Below, piece after piece: positions 1-5,273 of a DNA stretch of 6,572 nt. Made by a program: the position numbers and the translations under genes. The notes beneath the pieces were generated by a model. It was not told the origin of the DNA and searched no databases. It worked only from the letters and a program-made list of their open reading frames with translations. The stretch comes from an uncultured Lachnospiraceae bacterium (GTDB lineage: Bacteria > Bacillota > Clostridia > Lachnospirales > Lachnospiraceae), in NCBI GenBank assembly GCA_910588565.1, contig CAJUPF010000116.1, forward strand, positions 1-6,572. Reading direction: 5' to 3'. Positions within the stretch are counted from its first letter, which is position 1, and every line of letters begins with the position of its first letter.

Positions 1-6
1 CATAAA

Positions 7-31
7 GCAAGGGATGGCAGCCGTCCCTTGT
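7..31. repeat. Hairpin-forming inverted repeat at left edge
   Basis: Arms at 8-14 (CAAGGGA) and 24-30 (TCCCTTG) are perfectly complementary. A GGC/GCC inner stem lies in the loop, so nearly the whole stretch can fold. Read on the minus strand it is followed only by CTTTATG, a weak T run, so it is a poor intrinsic terminator. It could be the end of a dispersed repeat cut by the window edge. Confidence 0.55.
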
Positions 32-59
32 CGTCAGACAACTTTAAATGGACGGATGC

Positions 60-126
60 TTGTTGCATTTCACACCAGGTGATACGAAATATTCGCCAAA
101 ACTGGCGTGGGTGTGAAATGTAACAA
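60..126. repeat. Long inverted repeat, 17-bp arms
   Basis: The arms at 60-76 and 110-126 pair over 17 positions with a single G-T wobble (65/121). The 33-nt loop contains a second small stem, CGCCA/TGGCG, at 94-98 and 103-107. There is no T tract on either side, so this is not a standard terminator. It directly abuts the next palindrome, which starts at 125. The likeliest identity is a REP- or MITE-like palindromic repeat, but copy number cannot be seen here. Confidence 0.65.
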
Positions 127-210
127 CAGTTCAGCCTTCCGGATTCCTGGCAATTCTGCTGTATCGGCTGCGAACTGCGCAGCAAGTGCGCAGTTGCAGG
201 CTGAACTGTT
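125..210. repeat. Long inverted repeat with nested 9-bp hairpin
   Basis: The outer arms at 125-137 and 198-210 (core AACAGTTCAGCC / GGCTGAACTGTT) are perfect over 13 bp. Nested inside is a second perfect stem, AACTGCGCA at 173-181 against TGCGCAGTT at 187-195, with a 5-nt loop. It lies just past the stop codon of the AAA-ATPase-like gene (236) and could act as a 3' stem-loop on that mRNA, although no T tract follows. Together with 7-31 and 60-126 it makes almost the whole 1-210 stretch foldable. Confidence 0.65.
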
Positions 211-235
211 ACCAGACATCCGCTATCGCTATATT

Positions 236-1825
236 TCATACCGGCTGCAGCTTCTCAATCACACACGTATGCTCTTTCGTCTTCTTATCATAATTAATTC
301 CCACCAGCAGAAGATTTCCTTTATACTCCTTCACAGCGTCCACATACTGCCTGTTTTTGATCTGTGCGATTGCGCCGGAAGCTTTTTTATCCCATTTCAG
401 CTCAATAATTACTGCAGGCTTATCCAAATGCAGCTTACGCGGAATAAAACAGATATCCGCAAACCCCTTCCCACCCGGCATCTCCCGAATCATGGTATAA
501 TACTCCTTTGCAAAGTAAAATGCCAGATGAATTGTACAGCTAAGAGAATTTTCATCATTATATTGAAGAACAGAGATCTCCTTATGTGCCCGATCGATCC
601 CTTCAGCTACAGCTTTGCTATCCATCTTCCATAAAGATTTTAAAAGCGCTCTGGAATGCTCCACTGAGCGGATCACTTCATGCCAGTCCATTGTGCTGAT
701 AGCATTGATATATTCCTGTGAAACTTCTTTGTTGGGAATTGCAACGGTTTCCTGTTCACTGTTAAATGTCAGATATCCAAGATGCACCAGAAGCGTTAAC
801 ACATCATCTTTTGCTGCAAATGTAGCCATATCATTTGCAAAAGTCCCTGTGTTAATACGGATTTCTTCTCCCGCCAGCATTCTGACCACTGCGTCTTTTA
901 ATCCATCCATATCCATTTGGATATAAATTTTAAGAGCTTCATATGTCTCCGTCTGATTCCAGTATGTCCCGAATTTATGCCGGAGCATTGCCTCCACTAC
1001 AGACTTCGGGTTATACATAAAATGGTATATATCACCATTCTTGGTAGATGTTACCAGATGATATCCGTCATACCATGCTTTTGCTTCCTCAGCGCTCATT
1101 TGATACTCTGCGCATAGTGCCTCAGTCTCATCTTCCGTAAATCCAAAGTATTCCGCCAGCTCTCCCGGATCTGTCATAGAATACTCTGTAAACATATTCA
1201 AAGCCGAATGAGATCCGTATTTCTTAATCGGCAAAATCCCCGTCATATAAGCTAAAGCCACATATTCCTTATCTTTCAGCCATACACGCAGAAAATCCAG
1301 ATACTTCTTCTGGGCGTCTTTATCCTGCTGGTATTCCCGGAACAGACAATCCCATTCATCAATCAAAATCACAAAAGGACGCTTTGTATCAACGTAAATA
1401 TCCTGCATCACAAACATCAAATGGCTGTTATCTGCAGAATCCGGATATTTGCGTTTCAGATCCGCTGTCACTCTTGCCTGCAGCATCCGCAGCATTTCAT
1501 CTATACTGCCCGCCGTACTGAGAAATTCCTGCATATTCACTTTAATGACATCATATTGGTTCAGATGTTTTCCATAGGACTTCTCCCGGCTGACCTCTAA
1601 CGTTTCAAATAAAACAGAAGTGTCTTCCTCCCGGCCATAATATGCCGCCAGCATATCAGCCGCCATTGACTTGCCAAAACGTCTTGGACGGCTGACACAC
1701 AGAAATTTCTGCCTTGTATTCAGAATCGCATTTGTTTTTGCTATCAGTCCGGATTTATCTACGTAAATTGCAGAATTTAAACTTTCCTGAAATCCTTTGC
1801 TGCCCGGATTCAGATAACTGCCCAT
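236..1825 (-). CDS. AAA-ATPase-like protein with PD-(D/E)XK nuclease-like C-terminus
   Basis: The 529-residue protein matches the widespread AAA-ATPase_like plus PD-(D/E)XK family of Clostridia and Bacteroidetes, at about its usual length. Visible motifs are YVDKSGLI (21-28), a Walker A variant SRPRRFGKS (45-53), Walker B VILIDEWD (152-159), TGILPI (195-200), WYDGYH (251-256) and YNPKSV (271-276). The C-terminus has the nuclease-like signature GFADICF (454-460, D457), IELKW (474-478, E475 and K477) and a downstream QIKNRQY (488-494). All putative catalytic residues are present, so it looks intact. It is probably a cytosolic nucleotide-binding protein. Its biological role is unknown: the family is often multicopy and sometimes suspected of mobility or defence, but nothing here proves either. 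The start at 1825 is preceded only by a weak purine run (GGGGG at about 1833-1837). It is a single gene with a palindrome cluster at its 3' side. Confidence 0.9.
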   Translation of the reverse strand: MGSYLNPGSKGFQESLNSAIYVDKSGLIAKTNAILNTRQKFLCVSRPRRFGKSMAADMLAAYYGREEDTSVLFETLEVSREKSYGKHLNQYDVIKVNMQEFLSTAGSIDEMLRMLQARVTADLKRKYPDSADNSHLMFVMQDIYVDTKRPFVILIDEWDCLFREYQQDKDAQKKYLDFLRVWLKDKEYVALAYMTGILPIKKYGSHSALNMFTEYSMTDPGELAEYFGFTEDETEALCAEYQMSAEEAKAWYDGYHLVTSTKNGDIYHFMYNPKSVVEAMLRHKFGTYWNQTETYEALKIYIQMDMDGLKDAVVRMLAGEEIRINTGTFANDMATFAAKDDVLTLLVHLGYLTFNSEQETVAIPNKEVSQEYINAISTMDWHEVIRSVEHSRALLKSLWKMDSKAVAEGIDRAHKEISVLQYNDENSLSCTIHLAFYFAKEYYTMIREMPGGKGFADICFIPRKLHLDKPAVIIELKWDKKASGAIAQIKNRQYVDAVKEYKGNLLLVGINYDKKTKEHTCVIEKLQPV

Positions 1826-1872
1826 ATGTTTTACCCCCGTTTCCTATTATACCCAGAATCATACTTCCGCAT

Positions 1873-1902
1873 TGTATACATTTCATGGGATGCCTTTTCC
1901 AA
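1873..1902 (-). promoter_or_regulatory. Candidate promoter of the AAA-ATPase-like gene
   Basis: On the minus strand, TTGGAA (1897-1902) and TATACA (1873-1878) are separated by 18 bp. This would start transcription near 1866, about 40 nt before the start codon. A perfect TATAAT also occurs at 1846-1851, but it lacks a good -35 and would leave almost no leader. The call is therefore tentative. Confidence 0.4.
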
Positions 1903-1955
1903 TTGATTTTATTATACATCATTTATCAGTTAGTTAAAACAATAAAACTTACCTA

Positions 1956-1984
1956 TTGACATTCGTTTACGGATGGTTTATTAT
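1956..1984 (+). promoter_or_regulatory. SigA-type promoter for the membrane protein/YbjQ pair
   Basis: A perfect -35 TTGACA (1956-1961) and a -10 TATTAT (1979-1984) are spaced exactly 17 bp apart. The predicted start near 1991 gives a leader of about 45 nt ending in AAGGAGG (2021-2027). It is one of the strongest promoters in the window and suggests constitutive vegetative expression. No clear operator is visible. Confidence 0.75.
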
Positions 1985-2035
1985 ACTATTGTACTAATCA
2001 AATGGCACAATCGACCGCAAAAGGAGGAATGAAAG

Positions 2036-2290
2036 ATGGAACATGACAAATTGCCTGACAAAGCTGACCGCGGCAGGAAGATGATTGCACCCGTGATTAT
2101 CACTGCCCTGATTGCCGCATACAATTTCTTCATTGCAATTGCATTCCTGGTTTTCCCAGAACTGCCAATACTGCTGAGACTTACGGCAGCGGTTATCGCA
2201 GCGTCGCTGATCGGAGTGCTGTTCTATGTACTGTACGAACGAATTCATGAGATAAGGAGTGGAGAAGAAGATGATCTTAGTAAATACTGA
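2036..2290 (+). CDS. Small two-helix membrane protein of unknown function
   Basis: The 84-residue protein has a charged N-terminus (1-16) and two hydrophobic segments at about 17-40 and 44-67, joined by a short FPELP turn. Its acidic tail contains GEEDD (76-80). This predicts a hairpin in the cytoplasmic membrane with both ends on the same side, probably cytoplasmic. There is no signal peptide cleavage site and no catalytic motif. The start at 2036 is supported by AAGGAGG eight bases upstream and by the promoter at 1956-1984. The reading frame overlaps the next gene by 20 bp, so the two are likely co-transcribed and translationally coupled. I do not recognise a characterised family; the YbjQ-family partner is the only functional hint. 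Confidence 0.85.
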   Translation: MEHDKLPDKADRGRKMIAPVIITALIAAYNFFIAIAFLVFPELPILLRLTAAVIAASLIGVLFYVLYERIHEIRSGEEDDLSKY

Positions 2291-2582
2291 CTATATCACA
2301 GGAAAAGAATTAGAAATGTTAGGACTGGTAAAAGGCAGTACCATCCAGAGTAAAAATATCGGCCGGGATATCACCCAGGGCTTTAAGACCCTTGTAGGCG
2401 GTGAACTCAAAGCCTACAATGAGATGATGCATGAAGCCAGGGCATTAGCCACCAAGCGAATGACAGAAGAGGCCCAGGCCATGGGCGCAGACGCAATCGT
2501 AAATATCCGTTACGCATCCTCTGCCATTATGCAGGGAGCCGCAGAAGTGATTGCATATGGCACAGCGGTTAAATTTATCTGA
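2271..2582 (+). CDS. YbjQ-family (heavy-metal-binding-domain) protein
   Basis: This 103-residue protein fits the YbjQ/UPF0145 family, which forms small pentameric cytosolic proteins; it is full length for the family. Family features seen are an N-terminal strand ending in TGKE (10-13), GLVKGSTI, the GRDI...GG stretch near 31-44, a central helix with EARALA, and MGADAIVNIRY near 71-81. The heavy-metal-binding label comes from the domain name and is not shown by obvious Cys/His ligands here. I chose ATG 2271, which has GGAG six bases upstream, over the in-frame GTG at 2259 that would add four residues. The gene begins inside the upstream membrane-protein gene, which suggests the two work together at the membrane. 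Confidence 0.88.
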   Translation: MILVNTDYITGKELEMLGLVKGSTIQSKNIGRDITQGFKTLVGGELKAYNEMMHEARALATKRMTEEAQAMGADAIVNIRYASSAIMQGAAEVIAYGTAVKFI

Positions 2583-2612
2583 AAAACAGGAAGGAACGTT
2601 ATTCATGGAACA

Positions 2613-2650
2613 GGGCTGCCCAAAATGCTGTATCGCATTTTGGGCAGCCC
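2613..2650. terminator. Perfect 16-bp stem-loop between convergent genes
   Basis: Arms 2613-2628 and 2635-2650 are perfect reverse complements around a 6-nt loop (TGTATC). The feature sits between the converging YbjQ-family gene (ends 2582) and efp (ends 2670), where a bidirectional terminator is expected. Neither side has a downstream T run; the only A/T tracts lie inside the stem. It may therefore act as an mRNA 3'-end stabiliser or rely on Rho. Confidence 0.7.
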
Positions 2651-2669
2651 CGCCAATTCTAAACGGTTC

Positions 2670-3227
2670 CTATACTCTGGACAGATATTCTCCTGTTCTT
2701 GTGTCAATCTTAATCACATCTTCCTGATCGACAAATAATGGAACATAAACAGTAGCTCCGGTCTCTACCACAGCCGGCTTGGTAGCGCCTGTTGCCGTGT
2801 CGCCTTTAAATCCCGGTTCGGTATCCGTAATCTGCAGTTCCACGAACAATGGCGGCTCTACTGCAAATACGCTTCCTTTATGGGAACATACTTTTACCAT
2901 TTCATTCTCTTTTACAAATTTCAGTGCATCGCCGATATCGTCTTTGCTCAATGCAATCTGATCATATGTCTCAACATCCATAAAATAGAACAAATCGCCG
3001 TCAGCATATAAGTACTGGTAATCCTTGCGCTCAATATGAGCTGTCTCACATTTCTCTGTAGGGCGGAATGTCTTCTCTACCACACCACCGCTTTTAATAT
3101 TCTTTAACTTTGTTCTGACAAATGCTGCGCCTTTCCCTGGTTTCACATGCTGAAATTCGACAATCTGAAAAATACTACCATCTATTTCAATAGTAATACC
3201 ATTTCTAAAATCACCTGCTGAAATCAT
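2670..3227 (-). CDS. efp: Elongation factor P
   Basis: EF-P binds between the ribosomal P and E sites and relieves stalling at consecutive prolines. The 185-residue length is standard and all three beta-barrel domains are present. The domain I loop reads KPGKGAAF, placing the functional lysine at K32, as in Bacillus subtilis, where it is modified by 5-aminopentanol. No modification gene is visible nearby. Domain III carries the usual TDTEPGFKGDT...KPA.VETGA..VPLF stretch and ends in TGEYLSRV. The start is supported by AAGGAGG (3235-3241) seven bases upstream. It is the last gene of the minus-strand block and has its own promoter at 3293-3321, although read-through from rpiB is possible because no terminator separates them. 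Confidence 0.97.
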   Translation of the reverse strand: MISAGDFRNGITIEIDGSIFQIVEFQHVKPGKGAAFVRTKLKNIKSGGVVEKTFRPTEKCETAHIERKDYQYLYADGDLFYFMDVETYDQIALSKDDIGDALKFVKENEMVKVCSHKGSVFAVEPPLFVELQITDTEPGFKGDTATGATKPAVVETGATVYVPLFVDQEDVIKIDTRTGEYLSRV

Positions 3228-3259
3228 AAATTTTCCTCCTTAATACGCTTGAGATTCAC

Positions 3260-3278
3260 TGTCTGATCCACTCAGACA
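3260..3278 (-). promoter_or_regulatory. Stem-loop in the efp 5' leader
   Basis: Perfect 7-bp arms TGTCTGA (3260-3266) and TCAGACA (3272-3278) flank a 5-nt loop. It falls inside the predicted efp leader, about 19 nt upstream of the ribosome binding site, and has no following T tract on the minus strand. It could be an operator or an mRNA-stabilising hairpin; the sequence alone does not decide. Confidence 0.4.
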
Positions 3279-3292
3279 AAACCTGCTTGTAC

Positions 3293-3321
3293 ATTCTATA
3301 CTAAAAACATTGATATTTCAA
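3293..3321 (-). promoter_or_regulatory. SigA-type promoter of efp
   Basis: On the minus strand, -35 TTGAAA (3316-3321) and -10 TAGAAT (3293-3298) each match consensus at 5 of 6 positions and are 17 bp apart. The predicted start near 3286 gives a leader of about 59 nt containing the stem-loop at 3260-3278. Confidence 0.7.
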
Positions 3322-3328
3322 CCCTTTT

Positions 3329-3772
3329 TTAACCTCTCGCTTCAATTTCCGCAATCATTGCGACACGATCCGCGTGCCTGCCGCCCATAAATTCAGCTTC
3401 CAGATATGCTTTTACAATATCCTTCGCCAGTTCCACGCCTACGATGCGCTCCCCAAAAGCAATGATATTCGCATTGTTGTGCTGCTTTACCAGCCTTGCC
3501 GTCGCAGTATCGGAACAGACTGCCGCCCGGATTCCTCTGACCTTATTTGCCGCAATGGAAATTCCCACGCCGGTACCACAGATCAAAATACCACAGTCTG
3601 CCTCTCCTGCTGCAACGGCCCTTGCCACTTTTTCCCCATACGCCGGATAGTGACAGCTCTCTGATGTATCTGTTCCATAGTTCTCCACTTCATGGCCAAG
3701 TTCCTGTACATATGCCATTATCTGCTTTTTCAATTCTACTGCCGCATGATCGTTACCAATTGCAATTTTCAT
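3329..3772 (-). CDS. rpiB: Ribose-5-phosphate isomerase B
   Basis: RpiB interconverts ribose 5-phosphate and ribulose 5-phosphate in the cytosolic pentose phosphate pathway. The 147 residues match the RpiB/LacAB family in full. Family residues visible are the N-terminal GNDHA (D8, H9), Y42, the catalytic cysteine in ICGTGVGISIAANK (C65), HNNANI with H98, and GGRHADRV (130-137) for phosphate binding. LacA/LacB-type isomerases and allose-6-phosphate isomerases share this fold, but the lack of sugar-operon neighbours favours RpiB. A GGGAG ribosome binding site lies about 10 bases upstream. A near-consensus promoter starts inside the end of yqeG, so rpiB can be transcribed independently of the nrdR-yqeG operon. 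Confidence 0.95.
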   Translation of the reverse strand: MKIAIGNDHAAVELKKQIMAYVQELGHEVENYGTDTSESCHYPAYGEKVARAVAAGEADCGILICGTGVGISIAANKVRGIRAAVCSDTATARLVKQHNNANIIAFGERIVGVELAKDIVKAYLEAEFMGGRHADRVAMIAEIEARG

Positions 3773-3837
3773 CGTAATTTTTCTCCCTTCGTACCTTACG
3801 CCTAATCATTTACCGTTACCTGTTCTTACTGACTTTC

Positions 3838-3866
3838 ATTGTACATACCGCAGCTTTATTTGTCAA
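3838..3866 (-). promoter_or_regulatory. SigA-type promoter of rpiB, overlapping the yqeG stop
   Basis: On the minus strand, a perfect -35 TTGACA (3861-3866) and a -10 TACAAT (3838-3843) are 17 bp apart. The -35 lies within the last sense codons of yqeG (Ile-Asp-Lys), just before its TAA. The predicted start near 3831 leaves a leader of about 59 nt before the rpiB ATG. Confidence 0.75.
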
Positions 3867-4362
3867 TTTTTTTGCTTTTCCGATAAAAAAACAGAACAAT
3901 TTTTTCCAGATAACGTTTCAGGACAATCTGAATCTCTTCTTTGGGATGCATTGGCTCTACCAATATCGAATAAATTCCCGCCAGATTGGCTCCGGCTACA
4001 TCTGTAAAAATCTGATCTCCGATAAAAACCGTACTGTCCGCATCTGTATGCATCAGCTCCATCGCCCGCCGAAAGGCAGAGGGCTTTGGTTTTCCCGCTT
4101 TGAACAGATAGCGCGCGCCTACTTTATCCGCAAATGCTTTGACCCTGGGTTCTTTATTATTAGACAGCAGCACACTGTCCAGCCCCAGTTCCTTTAAACG
4201 GGCAAACAGCGCAATCGCACGGTCATCCGCTGGCGCACCGTGCGGCACTAATGTATTGTCTATGTCAAAAATCAATCCCCGGCAGCCCTTGTGATATAAA
4301 CCGCCGTAGTCAATCTGATAGGCGGACGGCAGATACTCCGACGGGTATAAAATCTGCTTCAT
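3856..4362 (-). CDS. yqeG: YqeG-family HAD-IIIA phosphatase
   Basis: This is a 168-residue HAD-superfamily hydrolase of the YqeG (class IIIA) type, normal in length. All four HAD motifs are visible: motif I IFDIDNTL with nucleophile D33 and D35, motif II LLSNN (65-69), motif III lysine in GKPKP (90-94, K91), and motif IV FIGDQIFTD (113-121, D116 and D121). A mitochondrial/plastid relative is a phosphatidylglycerophosphate phosphatase, and YqeG has been considered for related roles; the substrate here is inferred only. The C-terminus is a basic, aromatic tail (YLEKIVLFFYRKSKK) that could touch the membrane. An AAAGGAG site sits about 11 bases upstream. The gene starts 27 bp after nrdR and probably belongs to the ylmC-nrdR-yqeG operon. 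Confidence 0.93.
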   Translation of the reverse strand: MKQILYPSEYLPSAYQIDYGGLYHKGCRGLIFDIDNTLVPHGAPADDRAIALFARLKELGLDSVLLSNNKEPRVKAFADKVGARYLFKAGKPKPSAFRRAMELMHTDADSTVFIGDQIFTDVAGANLAGIYSILVEPMHPKEEIQIVLKRYLEKIVLFFYRKSKKIDK

Positions 4363-4389
4363 ATCGATTCCCGCTCCTTTGCTGTTAGA

Positions 4390-4839
4390 TTACTCCAGGA
4401 TTTTTTTTAATTCGTCCATAAATGTATTGATATCTTTAAATTCCCGGTAGACAGAGGCAAACCTTACATAAGCCACCGCTTCTAAATCCTTTAGCCTGTC
4501 CATTACGATTTCACCAATCAAAGAACTGGACACTTCTGTCTCTTCTTTATTAAAAATTTCTGTCTCGATTTCGTCTACCAAAGCGGTAATCTGTTTGGCG
4601 GAAATCGGACGTTTATGGCAGGCGCGCAAAATACCTGCTTCGATTTTGGAACGATCGTACTGTTCCCGGTTATTGTCTTTTTTAATAACAATTAACGGAG
4701 TCGTCTCTACTTTTTCATAGGTAGTAAACCGCTTCCTGCAGGAATCGCACAGCCGCCTGCGCCGAATCGACCTGTTGTCATCTGCGGGCCGGGAATCAAT
4801 TACTTTTGTATCATCATTGCTGCAATACGGACATTTCAT
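4390..4839 (-). CDS. nrdR: Transcriptional repressor NrdR
   Basis: NrdR is the ATP/dATP-sensing repressor of ribonucleotide reductase genes. The 149 residues show an N-terminal zinc ribbon with CPYC (3-6) and CDSC (31-34), separated by the conserved DSRP...SIRRRR.C segment, then RFTTYEK. An ATP-cone domain follows from about 48 to 138, including VIKKD, the YDRSKI stretch, and VAYVRFASVYREF near 121-133. Length and motifs are complete. AGGAGGG precedes the ATG by seven bases and overlaps the end of the upstream ylmC gene, giving a 12-bp gap consistent with co-transcription. No ribonucleotide reductase gene lies in the window, and I did not identify a NrdR box here. Confidence 0.97.
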   Translation of the reverse strand: MKCPYCSNDDTKVIDSRPADDNRSIRRRRLCDSCRKRFTTYEKVETTPLIVIKKDNNREQYDRSKIEAGILRACHKRPISAKQITALVDEIETEIFNKEETEVSSSLIGEIVMDRLKDLEAVAYVRFASVYREFKDINTFMDELKKILE

Positions 4840-4851
4840 CTAAAAGCCCTC

Positions 4852-5106
4852 CTATAATTTTCTTCTGACGTCTTCTTCTTTGATCTCCACCAAAATAATA
4901 TCCGATCCAATACGGACAATGCACTTCCAGGGTATACAAAATTCAAATTCATGCCCGAATATGCCAAAAAATTTACAGGGTCCTGGAATAATTAAGGATT
5001 CAATACAGCCGGACTGCTCATTAAATTCAATATCAATCACATTTCCAAGACATTTACAGTTGCAGACGTTGATTACCTCTTTTTCCTGAAGTTCACAAAA
5101 ACGCAT
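4852..5106 (-). CDS. ylmC: YlmC/YmxH-family PRC-barrel protein, cysteine-rich
   Basis: This 84-residue protein fits the YlmC/YmxH family of short PRC-barrel proteins common in Bacillota and usually labelled sporulation-related; its molecular role is not established. Recognisable segments are ELQEKEVINV (5-14), LGNVIDIEF (20-28), IIPGP near 39-43, KFFGIFG (45-51), a CIPW stretch (57-60) and the terminal strand RIGSDIILVEI. It contains eight cysteines (4, 15, 17, 19, 34, 44, 57, 62), including a CNCKC cluster, unusual for a PRC-barrel of this size and possibly metal-binding. GGAGGG lies six bases before the ATG. It is the first gene of the run into nrdR and yqeG. No convincing promoter lies immediately upstream, so read-through from ychF across the repeat at 5159-5263 is possible. 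Confidence 0.88.
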   Translation of the reverse strand: MRFCELQEKEVINVCNCKCLGNVIDIEFNEQSGCIESLIIPGPCKFFGIFGHEFEFCIPWKCIVRIGSDIILVEIKEEDVRRKL

Positions 5107-5158
5107 GGAAATCCCTCCGGGTTCCTTCTATACTAATCTATTCCAGGAATTTTTGTCC

Positions 5159-5263
5159 TATACCTTAATTGACCGCTTGCAAAGCGTGTCATACGGTGTG
5201 CCCTTTGGGTATACCTTAATTGACCGCTTGCAAAGCGTGTCATACGGTGTGCCCTTTGGGTAT
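5159..5263. repeat. 51-bp unit in two tandem copies
   Basis: Identity at a 51-bp offset runs without mismatch from 5159 to 5263, i.e. two full units plus 3 bp. Each copy contains a small hairpin, CGCTT-GCA-AAGCG, and a CCC-TTT-GGG stem near the copy boundary. It fills most of the 167-bp gap between ychF and ylmC. No long T tract follows, so it is not an evident terminator. The unit is a whole number of codons (17) and is open on the minus strand in the ychF frame. Confidence 0.95.
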
Positions 5264-5273
5264 GCGCAGCCAG

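Noticed and set aside
107..634. Plus-strand open frame of 175 codons
   Set aside because: It runs antisense to the 3' part of the AAA-ATPase-like gene and its start lies in the palindromes. It has no ribosome binding site, and its composition is that of a shadow frame.
1994..2248. Minus-strand open frame of 84 codons opposite the small membrane protein
   Set aside because: The plus-strand gene has a consensus promoter, AAGGAGG and clear membrane segments; the antisense frame has none of these.
2605..2727. 40-codon ORF starting MEQGCPKCC with an upstream AGGAAGGA
   Set aside because: It is encoded by the 16-bp hairpin and then runs antisense into the end of efp. It is kept only as a low-interest finding.
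3444..3650. Plus-strand frames opposite rpiB
   Set aside because: rpiB is full length with all family motifs; these are shadows.
5107..5158. Dedicated promoter for ylmC, using TATAGA near 5123-5128 in the minus strand
   Set aside because: No -35 element is found at a workable spacing.
5159..5263. CRISPR array
   Set aside because: There are only two directly adjacent identical units with no spacers and no cas genes; it is a tandem duplication.
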